Counted from the first letter of the stretch, positions 6,842 to 15,988 are shown. The stretch is 49,909 nt of DNA from Planctomycetia bacterium (GCA_005808665.1 SYLG01000090.1:1-49909), one strand, 5' to 3'. The notes: generated by a model not told the origin, from the sequence alone. A program made the numbers and translations.

Positions 6842-8974
6842 TTATTGGTTAGGGGTCAACTCTCCGCCTGATTTTGTAACCCAGGCCCGCAAGTCATTTT
6901 TTGGCATTTCCGAAGGAAACGAACGGGTCGAACCGTCGACCATGGCCACCGAAAACTGGCCTTTGCCCCCTGAACCCATGGGGGGAGGCTGGTTTACATC
7001 CAACCATTCGGGCCTTGTCCATTCCACCATTTCGTAGGTTTCCACCACCATGAAAGTATTGGAGGTCCCATCGCCAATACTCGAAAGGGACGAATGGCTT
7101 CGCGGTTCAAAAACGGCTCCATTGCCTGCAAAAACCCGGTAAGGGGTGTGGCTTTCGCCGTTTTGATTGCGGGGACTAAGGGATTTTGGCATCAAAGGGA
7201 GCAGTTTGATGTTGTTCGGTCCATCCCAAGGTTCGGACATGTTAAACTGGCGAAAGAGGTTGTCCTGGTCAATGGCCGGCAAAATGGCTACTCTCCAGGA
7301 GAGTAGGGGTTTTCCCCCGCCATCACAAATCGTTGCCGGGGGAAGCTGGTTGTTATTGGTCGTGGCGTACAGGCTTAATGCCTGAGCCAAAGATTTTAGC
7401 TGGTTTTTATTGAAGGCCCGGTCCCCGGCACCCCGGGTGGCCATGACAGCGGCCCCTGGCCCTTGATTGATCAGGCTAGACCCGGTGACGGGTGCCCTTG
7501 GTTGGGGCGTGGGGGTGTTACTGGAGAACGGTCCGGCTCCAATGGCCCCTGCGGGGAAACTGAAACCCCCGCCAGGCGTGGTTTGGGCCCCAGGAAAGGT
7601 GGGGGGTGATGATCCTGGTCCCGGTGGAAATCCCATATTGGGTGGGCCGCCGGGCCTCTGTCCGGGCCCAGCCGGGATCATGCCTTGCATCAAAGGCATG
7701 GCTGCGGTGACCCCTTGCATGAAGTCATTTCCTGCAAAGTTAAAATTTAACTTTACAACTCCCTCATTTTGTTCGGGTTTGAGTTCCCTTAGTTGTTTCA
7801 AAACCGCATCCATGGTGGCTTTTTGCTGGGGATCTTTGCCTCCCATGGCGGCTCCCATCGTTCCTAAAAGCAACGGAAGTGATTTGAAAGTAACAAGGGC
7901 GGCGGTCGCTTTGGCTTTTTCACCATAATCAAGCTCCAGGGAAAAGGAACTGGTGTCCCCCAAATCAAAAGTGGCATTGCCCGAAGCAAAGCGGGTCATC
8001 GACATGAACATGGCACTCGCTGGATTAGGAGCGGTGGCATTGGGATCGGGATTTCGAAACGAGGCATACAGTTGTTTGGAAGAATCCCTCCCCTTTTGAA
8101 CATTGGCGGGGAGGTTGGGAGCGGGTGCCCCCCCCTTGACCAAGGTGAATGGGGTGAGGGCCTGTTTGGAGCCGATAACAAGTACCTTGTCGCCTGGGGC
8201 AAGGTAGATTGCCTCTGGAATTGCCCCTGGTTTGGACCAAACCTCGCGCCCATTGATGGATTCATTCGTTTTTCCAAAATCCGATTTGAGTTTGACCCGA
8301 TTCATTTTTTTGTTCGAGGAAATAGCAAAAAGGTAGTCATTACTTGGGTCCTGCAAATTGGTCAGGGATACACTCACCCGTTTAATGTCGGTTAAACCGA
8401 TTTCAGCGGTGGCGAAAAAGGGATTGCCTGAAACCAATGGACTGGCTGCCAACTGGTTTTTTAGAAAGGTCCCCTGGGGTGTCCCTGCCATTTTGGAGAC
8501 ATCAAGGGTTGCGAAAACTGCCGGTTCCTGGGAAAACATGGCCCATTCGTCCACCTCAGCCTCGGGCTTCAGGAATTGCATGAGGACAAAGCCACCCACA
8601 AGCAAAAGGACCAAAACACCCCCACCAATGCCTCCGATCAAGCCCCAATTGGGCCCCCGTGCAACCGGTTGCTTGGCTTTTTTCTTTTTCTTTTTTTTGG
8701 GGGCTTCCTCCTCTTCTTCCTGAGGATCAGAAACGACCACCGCGGCCATCACCTTGGATTGGGCGGGTGGCAAGGAGGGCTTTGCCATGGCGACCGTTTT
8801 GGATTTCGGATCGGCTGGAACAACCACCGCGGCAACCAGGAGTTGGGTGTCCTGGTTGTCCAGCTGGGGTGCTTGCAAAACCGCTTGACAGGCAGGGCAT
8901 CGGAAAATCTTGCCTGCCAGGTAATCTCCTACCTGAAGCTTTTTTCCACAATTGCAATTCACAACGAGAGGCAT
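6842..8974 (-). CDS. DUF1559-type protein with N-terminal zinc ribbon and membrane anchor
   Basis: The product has 710 residues. Residues 1-30 form a zinc ribbon (Cys7, Cys9, Cys26, Cys29). A linker with acidic and Lys runs precedes one membrane segment (about 110-133). A long extracytoplasmic region includes a Pro/Gly-rich stretch. The C-terminal 200 residues match the DUF1559 pattern of planctomycetes: NQLKSLAQALSLYATTNN, KPLLSWRVAILP, WDGPNNIKLL, and near the end a VAMVDGSTRSF block corresponding to the H-X9-DG motif. DUF1559 proteins are abundant in this phylum and usually start with a pilin-like segment; here a zinc ribbon and a later anchor replace it. Function is unknown. GAGG precedes the ATG. 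It follows the rhomboid gene by 43 bases on the same strand. Confidence 0.85.
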   Translation of the reverse strand: MPLVVNCNCGKKLQVGDYLAGKIFRCPACQAVLQAPQLDNQDTQLLVAAVVVPADPKSKTVAMAKPSLPPAQSKVMAAVVVSDPQEEEEEAPKKKKKKKAKQPVARGPNWGLIGGIGGGVLVLLLVGGFVLMQFLKPEAEVDEWAMFSQEPAVFATLDVSKMAGTPQGTFLKNQLAASPLVSGNPFFATAEIGLTDIKRVSVSLTNLQDPSNDYLFAISSNKKMNRVKLKSDFGKTNESINGREVWSKPGAIPEAIYLAPGDKVLVIGSKQALTPFTLVKGGAPAPNLPANVQKGRDSSKQLYASFRNPDPNATAPNPASAMFMSMTRFASGNATFDLGDTSSFSLELDYGEKAKATAALVTFKSLPLLLGTMGAAMGGKDPQQKATMDAVLKQLRELKPEQNEGVVKLNFNFAGNDFMQGVTAAMPLMQGMIPAGPGQRPGGPPNMGFPPGPGSSPPTFPGAQTTPGGGFSFPAGAIGAGPFSSNTPTPQPRAPVTGSSLINQGPGAAVMATRGAGDRAFNKNQLKSLAQALSLYATTNNNQLPPATICDGGGKPLLSWRVAILPAIDQDNLFRQFNMSEPWDGPNNIKLLPLMPKSLSPRNQNGESHTPYRVFAGNGAVFEPRSHSSLSSIGDGTSNTFMVVETYEMVEWTRPEWLDVNQPPPMGSGGKGQFSVAMVDGSTRSFPSEMPKNDLRAWVTKSGGELTPNQ

Positions 8975-9017
8975 TTGGACCTCAATGGCAAGATGATGGC
9001 GATTTCTCCCATTTATC

Positions 9018-10592
9018 CTAATCGTTTTTGCCGTGTTTCTCCATGTTAGTTTCGGCCATTTCCTTCAATGAGGCATTTTTAACCGCTTCCCGGAGCCGCT
9101 TCCTCCCCTTCTCAATCCGTTGAAAGGAGTCCTGGGAAAGGCGAAGCCGACTGTCAATAAAGTCCCTCTCCTCCTCCAAAAGGCTTATGGCAGCATCCAG
9201 AATTTCCCTACCTGGACCATCCTCTCTTGGTAATCCTCCGAACAAGTGCTTTCCCATTTCCCCCAAAAACGGGGAGGGCTGGAAAAGGGTTTCTTCAAGG
9301 GTTTGGGCCTCCCGGATAGAGCTTTGGATGTTCAAAAGTGCTTCCTTTACCTGATCTTCCTTGCGGAGGGCAGGGTGGGTGTTCATCATCGGGATAAGCG
9401 TTTCGTTTTCCCTTTCCCCCAACGGACGAATAAAGCGATTGTGAATCTCCATCAGGCGATACGATTGCCATTTGGGATTGAGGGGCCTCGCCGCTTCAAT
9501 GGCCACCACCCCGGCTGCCCCTATCAGGAGGCTAAGGCCCAAAAGGGCCATCCCGCCCCAAATCCCCCATGAAGCACTGGCCAGCCATACCCAGGCAATC
9601 AGGGCCCCGGCAAGGGCACCCCCGGCGTGCCCGGCGGTACTAACCCTTGCCGCAAAACTGATCATGGCCAATAGACCCAGGTTCACCATTACCTGGGTCT
9701 GCCACAAACGCCTTATCTTGCGGGGGAGCTCCTTCCTTTTCATGAGAAACCAGACGGAATCCGCGGCGATGAAACCAGAGATAGCAGTCGATGCCCCCGC
9801 CGATCCAAAGGGATACCAGGCAACGGCAAAACAGCCTCCCAACCAGGCGGAGCAAAGAAACATCACCAGAAAGGGGCCGGGACCAAACATTCGTTCGATA
9901 TGGCGGCCAATGGACCAGAGGGCACTTCCGTTAAAAAGGATATGCAAGGCCCCAATATGGACAAAAGCGGACTGAAGCGGCAGCCACCAGCCACCCTCCT
10001 CCCATCCTCTCCCGGTGATCAACCCCAAGGTTAAAAGGGTTTGCTTGACCACTGCATCCGAGTCCTCCATGGCAAGGTAATGCCAAAAAGTATCCCAGGA
10101 TTGCGAGCAAAGGTATCCACCATAGGCAAAAACAAGGATATTTGCCCATAGCAGCAGGTTCGATAAAGGGGCAGGAATTTTCCCCTGCAGGCTGGCCCGG
10201 ATCCGGGAAGCAGGCTTGTCGGGGTGCACGATTTTCCCAGCGACCCAATCTTCCGGTCCATTGGCCCGAGACAGGATGGCAAGGGCGTGCGGGGTGGGGG
10301 TAAAGGCCACCTCCCCCGTTTGGATGGGTGACCTTTGAATCATTCCCTCTTGCCAGAGCCAATCGGCGGTTTCAGCCACTTTGGGCAAACTTAAGCCCGA
10401 TCGTCGCGCGAATTGGGCCAAAGTCGCATGACCGGGAGGCTCGTTTTGACAAAATTCCAAAAAAAAGAGCTGGGAATTGTCGGAATAAACCGGTCCCGGA
10501 ACCCCTTCTTCCTCCAAGGGTTCCTTCGCCATAATTTCCTTGTTCCGGACAACGGAGGGAAAGGAAGGAACAGGTATTTCGGGCTCGGTCAC
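9018..10592 (-). CDS. Rhomboid family intramembrane serine protease with extra N- and C-terminal domains
   Basis: The product is up to 524 residues. The central 200 residues form a six-helix rhomboid core with HIGALHILFNGSALW (oxyanion His/Asn), FGSAGASTAISGF (nucleophile Ser in GAS) and GHAGGALAG (catalytic His). Before the core is a winged-helix-like segment of about 90 residues (YSDNSQLFFLEFC to FTPTPHALAIL). After it is a charged, helical tail of about 130 residues. It should cleave membrane-embedded helices of other proteins; the substrate is unknown. The longest frame starts with GTG at 10592, 14 bases after leuD. An internal ATG at 10532 with AGGA close upstream is an equally good start (504 residues). 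It is probably cotranscribed with leuC-leuD without functional connection. Confidence 0.85.
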   Translation of the reverse strand: MTEPEIPVPSFPSVVRNKEIMAKEPLEEEGVPGPVYSDNSQLFFLEFCQNEPPGHATLAQFARRSGLSLPKVAETADWLWQEGMIQRSPIQTGEVAFTPTPHALAILSRANGPEDWVAGKIVHPDKPASRIRASLQGKIPAPLSNLLLWANILVFAYGGYLCSQSWDTFWHYLAMEDSDAVVKQTLLTLGLITGRGWEEGGWWLPLQSAFVHIGALHILFNGSALWSIGRHIERMFGPGPFLVMFLCSAWLGGCFAVAWYPFGSAGASTAISGFIAADSVWFLMKRKELPRKIRRLWQTQVMVNLGLLAMISFAARVSTAGHAGGALAGALIAWVWLASASWGIWGGMALLGLSLLIGAAGVVAIEAARPLNPKWQSYRLMEIHNRFIRPLGERENETLIPMMNTHPALRKEDQVKEALLNIQSSIREAQTLEETLFQPSPFLGEMGKHLFGGLPREDGPGREILDAAISLLEEERDFIDSRLRLSQDSFQRIEKGRKRLREAVKNASLKEMAETNMEKHGKND

Positions 10593-10606
10593 GGATCAAA
10601 AAACCT

Positions 10607-11188
10607 TTAATGGGAGGGAGGCGAAAACATTCCCGCTTTTTCAGCATAAGGAAACAGCCCGCCTGTCTCGATGATGGGGGCAACCTCGCCCAGGGACCGC
10701 AAAAGAAATTGCTCCCCGGTTGTTTCATTCACCATGGTGGAGGTGGCCAGCTCAATGCGGAGAACATCCCCGGTGCAGACCTTTTCGATGAGCCTTGCCG
10801 GAGTCTCAAAGGGGATGAGGTAGCCTCCATTGACCGCATTGCGGAAGAAAATGCGGGCGTAAAATTCGGCAATGACTGCCTTGATCCCTGCCGCATCCAG
10901 GGCAATTGGGGCGTGTTCGCGACTGGATCCACAACCAAAGTTTTTTCCGGCCACGATGATGGTATAGGGCGAAACAAATTCATCTCCCGCCTCATGGAAA
11001 GGGATGTGGCCTTTGGGAAGCCCCCCTTGGCTGGCGGGAACGCCAATGAGGGCATATTTGCCAAACTGCCTGTATTCCTCGGGAATGGAAGGGTTAAAGG
11101 TAAGGTATTGGGCGGGTATGATTTGATCCGTGTCGACATTGTCGCCAAGGACATAAACTTTGCCCCGAATGATTTCCGGCAGTTTCAT
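10607..11188 (-). CDS. leuD: 3-isopropylmalate dehydratase small subunit LeuD
   Basis: This 193-residue protein is the swivelling small subunit that pairs with LeuC to isomerise 2-isopropylmalate to 3-isopropylmalate in leucine synthesis. It shows VYVLGDNVDTDQIIPAQYL at the N-terminus, then GKNFGCGSSREHAP (substrate-contacting region) and FRNAVNGGYLIP. Its ATG overlaps the leuC stop codon in an ATGA arrangement, so the two are translationally coupled and expressed in equal amounts. Length is within the family range of 160-200. Confidence 0.95.
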   Translation of the reverse strand: MKLPEIIRGKVYVLGDNVDTDQIIPAQYLTFNPSIPEEYRQFGKYALIGVPASQGGLPKGHIPFHEAGDEFVSPYTIIVAGKNFGCGSSREHAPIALDAAGIKAVIAEFYARIFFRNAVNGGYLIPFETPARLIEKVCTGDVLRIELATSTMVNETTGEQFLLRSLGEVAPIIETGGLFPYAEKAGMFSPPSH

Positions 11189-12492
11189 GCGAAGTACTCC
11201 CTGGGGTCAGTAATCGAACCATTCAACGCACTGGCCGCAACCGTGAGGGGACTGGCGAGAAACACCTCCGCCTCCTTGTGACCCATCCGGCCGGGAAAGT
11301 TCCGGTTGGTGGTGCTTATGCACCTGAGGGCCGCATTGAGCCTCCCGAAAGTGTCTCCTGGCCCACCCAGGCAAGCCGCACAGGAAGCCTCGCCAATCTT
11401 GGCACCGGCATTGAGGAAAACCTGTTCCAGCGACTTGCCGTCAAGTGTTTCCGTTTTCAGGTTTTTGGCGATCTCTGTTGTCGCTGGAACGATGAAAGTG
11501 TCAACCTTCACGGTATGGCCATTCAACACCCTGGCCGCCGCCCGGAAATCGGTCATTTTGCCACCCGTACAGGAACCAATGTAGGCCCGGTCAAGCCGGG
11601 TCCCCACCAATTCATCGACAAACGCCTTGTTGTCGGGGCTATGGGGTTTGGCAACAACAGGCTTGAGTTGGGAAAGGTCATAAACCTTCTCGAACTCAAA
11701 AGTAGCATCCCCATCGCTTTGGGTCACTTCGTATTTTTTGCCCGATTTGTTCCGGGCGTTGACATAGTCAAGCGTTACCTGATCGGGTGCAATGACCCCG
11801 TTTTTGCCCCCCGCCTCGATTACCATATTGCAAAGCGTCATCCGTTCTTCCATATTGAGGCCAAAGACCCCCTGGCCATCAAACTCCATGGCTTTGTAAG
11901 TGGCTCCATCGCAGCCAATATCACCAATGACCGAAAGAATCATATCTTTGGCCATAAGCCAGGGAGGGAGTTCCCCATGAAACACGAAACGCATGGTAGG
12001 GGGCGTTTTTAACCACAACTTGCCCGTTCCCATCACAAAGCCCGCATCCGTATTGCCAATTCCCGTGGCAAATTCGCCAAAAGCTCCGGCATTACAGGTG
12101 TGACTATCGGTTCCCAAAAGCAATTCCCCAGGCCGGGTGTGCCCCTCCTCGGCAAGGGCAATGTGGCAAACCCCCTTGTAGCGGTCGGTCCCGACATCAT
12201 AAAAATGGGGAAGGCCTTGCTCCTTGACGAAAGCCCGGAGCACATCCACATTGCGGTTGGCCATGGCATCCGCCGTGAAGATGTAATGATCGGGAATGAT
12301 GACGACTTTATCCCGGTCCCATACCTTGGCGTTTTTGCCAAATTGCTTGTGAAAGACCCCAATGGTTCCCGGCCCACAAACATCATGGGTCATCAGGACA
12401 TCGATATCGACCCAAATGTTGTCACCAGGGGCCACCCGGGCCCTTTGGGCATGTTTTGCCAGAATTTTTTCGGTTAAGGTCATACCCGCCAT
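11185..12492 (-). CDS. leuC: 3-isopropylmalate dehydratase large subunit LeuC
   Basis: The product from the ATG at 12492 is 435 residues and belongs to the aconitase superfamily, closer to the 420-residue HacA/archaeal-type LeuC than to the 470-residue enterobacterial type. Motifs include MTLTEKILAKHA, HDVCGPGTIGVF, TDSHTCNAGAFG, GSCTGGKMTDF and a CAACLGGPGDTF segment. The cysteines of the last three bind the 4Fe-4S cluster. The frame stays open to 12837, but that extension overlaps the divergent mtaB gene and is unlike LeuC. The chosen ATG has GGAG six bases upstream. It is coupled to leuD by a 4-base overlap and divergent from mtaB across 72 bases. Confidence 0.95.
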   Translation of the reverse strand: MAGMTLTEKILAKHAQRARVAPGDNIWVDIDVLMTHDVCGPGTIGVFHKQFGKNAKVWDRDKVVIIPDHYIFTADAMANRNVDVLRAFVKEQGLPHFYDVGTDRYKGVCHIALAEEGHTRPGELLLGTDSHTCNAGAFGEFATGIGNTDAGFVMGTGKLWLKTPPTMRFVFHGELPPWLMAKDMILSVIGDIGCDGATYKAMEFDGQGVFGLNMEERMTLCNMVIEAGGKNGVIAPDQVTLDYVNARNKSGKKYEVTQSDGDATFEFEKVYDLSQLKPVVAKPHSPDNKAFVDELVGTRLDRAYIGSCTGGKMTDFRAAARVLNGHTVKVDTFIVPATTEIAKNLKTETLDGKSLEQVFLNAGAKIGEASCAACLGGPGDTFGRLNAALRCISTTNRNFPGRMGHKEAEVFLASPLTVAASALNGSITDPREYFA

Positions 12493-12564
12493 GATTCGCT
12501 CCGCCCAAGGTTCCTTCCTTAGTAATATAAGATCATTGGCTTCAATTCCCAAACCCGGTTCGGT

Positions 12565-13923
12565 ATGATTTCCAAGCGTCAATTTCAGATCCTCACCCTT
12601 GGTTGCAAAGTCAATCAATACGAATCCCAGTTTGTCCGGGAGCTTTTGGAACAGGCAGGTTGGACCCAAACCGATTCCGGGAAAAACGACCTCTGTATTG
12701 TGAACACATGTACAGTAACCCACGAAGCGGATGCCAAAGGTCGCCAGGCCATCCGCCGCTTTCATGCCGAAAATCCCAAGGCAGCCGTGGTGGTGATGGG
12801 TTGCTTCGCCACCCGTGATCCGCAGGGAGTAGCCCAACTTCCCGGGGTAACCAAGGTCATTACCGACAAAACCAAGCTTGCCGAAGATTTGGCACCTTTT
12901 GGGGTGTTACCCACCTTGCAAGGGATTAGTCGTTTTGATGATCACCAGCGGGCCTTTGTCAAAGTCCAGGATGGTTGCCTCCTCAATTGCAGCTATTGCA
13001 TCATCCCTTCGGTCCGCCCGGGAATGCGAAGCCGGAGCATGGCAGACATCGCGATGGAGGTTTCCCGATTGGCGGAGGCCGGGTATCAGGAAATGGTCCT
13101 GACCGGCATCCATTTGGGACACTATGGCCTCGATCTGAGCAAAGGCTTACCCAAGGAAAAGTGGAGCCGCCTTTGGCATTTGCTGGAAAGTCTCGACGCC
13201 TTGCCGGGCGATTTTCGCATTCGGCTTTCAAGCCTCGAAGCTGCCGAAGTGCGGGAAGATTTCCTGAAAGCATTAAAACAAAGCAGGCGGGTGGTTCCTC
13301 ATTTGCACCTCTGTTTGCAATCAGGTTCGGACAAGATCCTTGGCGCCATGAGGCGAAGGTATCGAAGGGATTCGTTTTTGGACCATTGCCAAAGGGTTCG
13401 CGAAATCCTTGATGCACCCGCCCTCACCACCGATGTTATCTACGGTTTCCCAGGCGAAACGGAAAAGGACTTTGACGATACGGTGGAGGTCTGCCAAAAG
13501 GCAGGGTTTTGTAAAATCCACCTTTTCGCCTATAGCCCAAGGGCCGGCACCGATGCGGCCCGTTTCCCGGAAACGGTGGAACCCCAAATCAAGGCGGCCC
13601 GGCGCAAAAGGTTGCTGGAGGTCGAGGCTGGTCTGCTTGAAACCTATCAAACCCGAATGGTGGGCCGTGTTTTGGATGTGTTGGTGGAACAACCTCTGGA
13701 AAACCGGCCGGGTTGGGTTCGGGGTACCAGTTGCCGTCATGTCCAGGTCGGGTTCGAAGGTACTTTGGGGGCCCTGCGGAAACATCGGTTTCCCATCCGG
13801 ATAACCGGGATCGAAAAAGGTCTTCTTTTGGGGGAACCCATCCCCATGAAGGAATCCGTTGCCCCCCTCAGGCCTGTTCCGAAAACGCAAAGATTTGCCC
13901 TAGAAACCATCTCCCTCGCGTAA
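12565..13923 (+). CDS. mtaB: tRNA t6A37 methylthiotransferase MtaB
   Basis: The 452-residue product has the three methylthiotransferase domains. The N-terminal UPF0004 domain begins with LGCKVNQYES, typical of MtaB rather than MiaB or RimO, and includes NTCTVTHEAD and VVMGCFAT. The radical-SAM domain has CLLNCSYC (Cys138, 142, 145). A C-terminal TRAM-like domain follows (about 370-430). MtaB adds a methylthio group to N6-threonylcarbamoyladenosine at position 37 of tRNAs reading ANN codons, using two 4Fe-4S clusters. The stop codon TAA is the first triplet of the inverted terminal repeat of the element at 13921-14701. Confidence 0.93.
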   Translation: MISKRQFQILTLGCKVNQYESQFVRELLEQAGWTQTDSGKNDLCIVNTCTVTHEADAKGRQAIRRFHAENPKAAVVVMGCFATRDPQGVAQLPGVTKVITDKTKLAEDLAPFGVLPTLQGISRFDDHQRAFVKVQDGCLLNCSYCIIPSVRPGMRSRSMADIAMEVSRLAEAGYQEMVLTGIHLGHYGLDLSKGLPKEKWSRLWHLLESLDALPGDFRIRLSSLEAAEVREDFLKALKQSRRVVPHLHLCLQSGSDKILGAMRRRYRRDSFLDHCQRVREILDAPALTTDVIYGFPGETEKDFDDTVEVCQKAGFCKIHLFAYSPRAGTDAARFPETVEPQIKAARRKRLLEVEAGLLETYQTRMVGRVLDVLVEQPLENRPGWVRGTSCRHVQVGFEGTLGALRKHRFPIRITGIEKGLLLGEPIPMKESVAPLRPVPKTQRFALETISLA

Positions 13924-14701
13924 CCCATGTTTCGCGGTGGGAGTGGTTTTTTACGATCATTTGGCCAAATTTCGGACCTTTAGCCCAAGTTACGCAGTTG
14001 GAGTGATTTTTTACGATTTTTTGGTCTTTTTTGGGACCCTGATTGATGTTTTTCCCGGGAATTTGGAGTATGTCGAGTTCAAAACGGCATGTAGTTCCGA
14101 CCAAGTTACTTGATATTTCCCGCTACTTGTGCGATTTTAACAATGGGGTTTGCAATTGTTCAGAGATCCTCTGAACGGATTTAAACCATTTGCCTTGGTT
14201 TGAGGGGTTGAATTTCGGTTGGGAACAAGAGGCCCATGTTTCAATCTCTCGCCTACATTTGGTTCGTGGTCCAATGGATCGGGCTTTCAGCCCTCAAATA
14301 TTTGGGGGGGGTCCGAAACCTGGGCCGTTGGCCCAGGCTGGTATAGATCGGGCCTTTGGCCCGCAGAACCAAAACGGCAAGGGTAGGATTCGACCGGATT
14401 GTATTTGTCAGGCCACAGACATGGATTGGCATGCCACCTTCCTATTTTCACCGGCGTATGTTTTTAACGCCAACGGCGTGGCACCCTACCAGCCTGGGGC
14501 AACGCCCCAGGTACCCATTCCCGAATTCACAAAGGGCTGAAAGCCCGAGCTATCCCATTCCTCAGTCTCTCGCCAATCAGGATCAAACGCCTTGAAACAG
14601 ACCCTGTACAGAGGATTTGTAGTCCCGACTTTTGCAGCGTGATTTAGCTTTTTCCCGGGAAAAACACGGTTTTCATGGTCCAAAATGCGTAACTTGGGTT
14701 A
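13921..14701. repeat. MITE-like interspersed repeat, copy 2, with inverted terminal repeats
   Basis: This 781-base intergenic element begins TAACCCATGTTTCGC (13921) and ends with the inverse of TAACCCAAGTTACGC (14687-14701). A second, better left repeat TAGCCCAAGTTACGC lies at 13981-13995, where the first 45 bases are imperfectly duplicated with a 60-base period. Its flanking portions align with copy 1 at 274-621. No coding sequence longer than about 100 codons is convincing, so it is non-autonomous. The TAA at each end serves as the stop codon of the gene it abuts: mtaB on the left and the PQQ-propeller gene on the right. It contains a nested insertion at about 14254-14574. Confidence 0.75.
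14254..14574. repeat. Cluster of six REP-like palindromes nested in the repeat, flanked by a 9-bp direct repeat
   Basis: TCTCTCGCC occurs at 14245-14253 and again at 14566-14574. Between the copies are six GC-rich palindromes: GGGCTTTCAGCCC (14281), CCTGGGCCGTTGGCCCAGG (14319), CGGGCCTTTGGCCCG (14349), ACGCCAACGGCGT (14467), CCTGGGGCAACGCCCCAGG (14493) and GGGCTGAAAGCCC (14534). The first and last are inverse copies, as are the second and fifth with their flanking CTGGTA/TACCAG, so the whole is one large inverted pair of REP units, like a BIME. Copy 1 of the host repeat lacks this segment. Similar GGGCTTTCAGCCC/CCTGGGGC hairpins are common between genes of planctomycetes. Confidence 0.75.
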
Positions 14702-15988
14702 GGGGGGAGTGATTCCCACACAATAAAGATGGGTTTTGGTCCGAATGAGGAGGTTGTCTCCAAAAAGGGCAGGACTGGCCATGCAACCACCATCCAGAAT
14801 CCCTCCACCCAGTTTCTTGAAGGAAGGCGAAGCACTGATGACAAATCCGGCCCCGAGGTCATCAAACAGGTAAATCCGCTCGCCTGCAAGTATGGGAGAA
14901 GCATGAAGTTTGCCCCCACCCAATCGCTCTTGCCACACCGGTTTTCCGGTTGCCCCTTCCAGGCAGGTTGCCGTGCCACCGGCATCCCGGTCCCGGGCAT
15001 AGAATAGCAATCCATCCTTGGCCAAAATGGAAGCATACGCAGGGGTCCCACGGTTGGATTTCCAGGTGACTTTGGAGGTAATGTTTCCCGAAGGGGAATT
15101 TCCTGGTTCGACGGCATGAAGGGCAAATCCTCCATCCCCGGATTGCAAGAAAATTCTTTGCCCATCAGATTGGGGGACATTGGAGGCATTCATGCCTCCA
15201 TGCCTGACAAACCAGAGTAGCTTTCCCGTTTCGGGATCAAACCCTTGTGTGTCCCCTGCGGAGGGGCAAATCAAAGTTCGTTTGCTTCCGATTTCAATGA
15301 GGGCGGGAGTAGCAAAGGCTTTCTTGTAATCACCAAAATCGGTATCGTAGGTAATGTTTCGATCCGTCCGCCAAAGCGTTTTTCCCGTTTTGGCATCCAG
15401 GCAGGTAAGGTATTGAAAATCATATCCATCAAAACAGAGGTACAACTTGCCAGAATCATAAACCGGGGAGGAGCCTGCTCCCCGCCAGTGATGACATGGT
15501 AAATCCTGACGGGCCCAAACCGTTTCCCCGGTTTTTGCGTCAATGCAGGCCGTCCCTGGACTTCCGTAATGAACAAATACCAAGCCGTCTCCCGCCGCAG
15601 GGGTGGGTGAGGCATAGCTGTTGTAAGCAATGTTGAATTGTGGCCTGGAAATTTCAAAAAGGACTTTATCAACGGCTTTCTTTCCTGTGGCCAGGTCTAC
15701 CGCAACCAGCGATAATTTTTTGCCATCCTCGGTGGCATTGGAACACCATACCTTGCCGCCCTGGATGATGGGGCTAGACCAGGCTTTGCCTGGAACCGGA
15801 ACTTTCCAGCGCACATTCTTCGACTCCGACCATTCCAGGGGGGGCGAGGCGACTGTCACTATCCCCCGGCCACTCGGACCGTGAAATTGATTCCAAAGAT
15901 TGGTTTGAATGGGGTTGTCCGCTGCCAAAGTTGGGTTGGCATTCATGATGGCAAAAAGAAACCACGCAAACAGATAAAAACGGATCAT
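14699..15988 (-). CDS. Secreted PQQ-binding-like beta-propeller protein
   Basis: From the ATG at 15988 the product has 429 residues with a signal peptide (MIRFYLFAWFLFAIMNANPTLA). The rest is made of repeated blades with the PQQ-repeat signature (DAKTGETVWARQDLP, LDAKTGKTLWRTDR, DPETGKLLWFVRHGG, GATGKPVWQERLGGG) and the opening NLWNQFHGPSGRG common to planctomycete outer-membrane-biogenesis-BamB-like proteins. No dehydrogenase active-site motif is seen, so a scaffold or sugar/surface-binding role is more likely than alcohol oxidation. The frame extends to 16090 but the extension lacks a signal and a ribosome site. The stop codon TAA is contributed by the end of the adjacent repeat. Confidence 0.85.
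   Translation of the reverse strand: MIRFYLFAWFLFAIMNANPTLAADNPIQTNLWNQFHGPSGRGIVTVASPPLEWSESKNVRWKVPVPGKAWSSPIIQGGKVWCSNATEDGKKLSLVAVDLATGKKAVDKVLFEISRPQFNIAYNSYASPTPAAGDGLVFVHYGSPGTACIDAKTGETVWARQDLPCHHWRGAGSSPVYDSGKLYLCFDGYDFQYLTCLDAKTGKTLWRTDRNITYDTDFGDYKKAFATPALIEIGSKRTLICPSAGDTQGFDPETGKLLWFVRHGGMNASNVPQSDGQRIFLQSGDGGFALHAVEPGNSPSGNITSKVTWKSNRGTPAYASILAKDGLLFYARDRDAGGTATCLEGATGKPVWQERLGGGKLHASPILAGERIYLFDDLGAGFVISASPSFKKLGGGILDGGCMASPALFGDNLLIRTKTHLYCVGITPP

Noticed and set aside
12493-12837. Longer N-terminus for LeuC
   Set aside because: The added 115 residues are antisense to the conserved start of mtaB and unlike LeuC; the ATG at 12492 has a good ribosome site.
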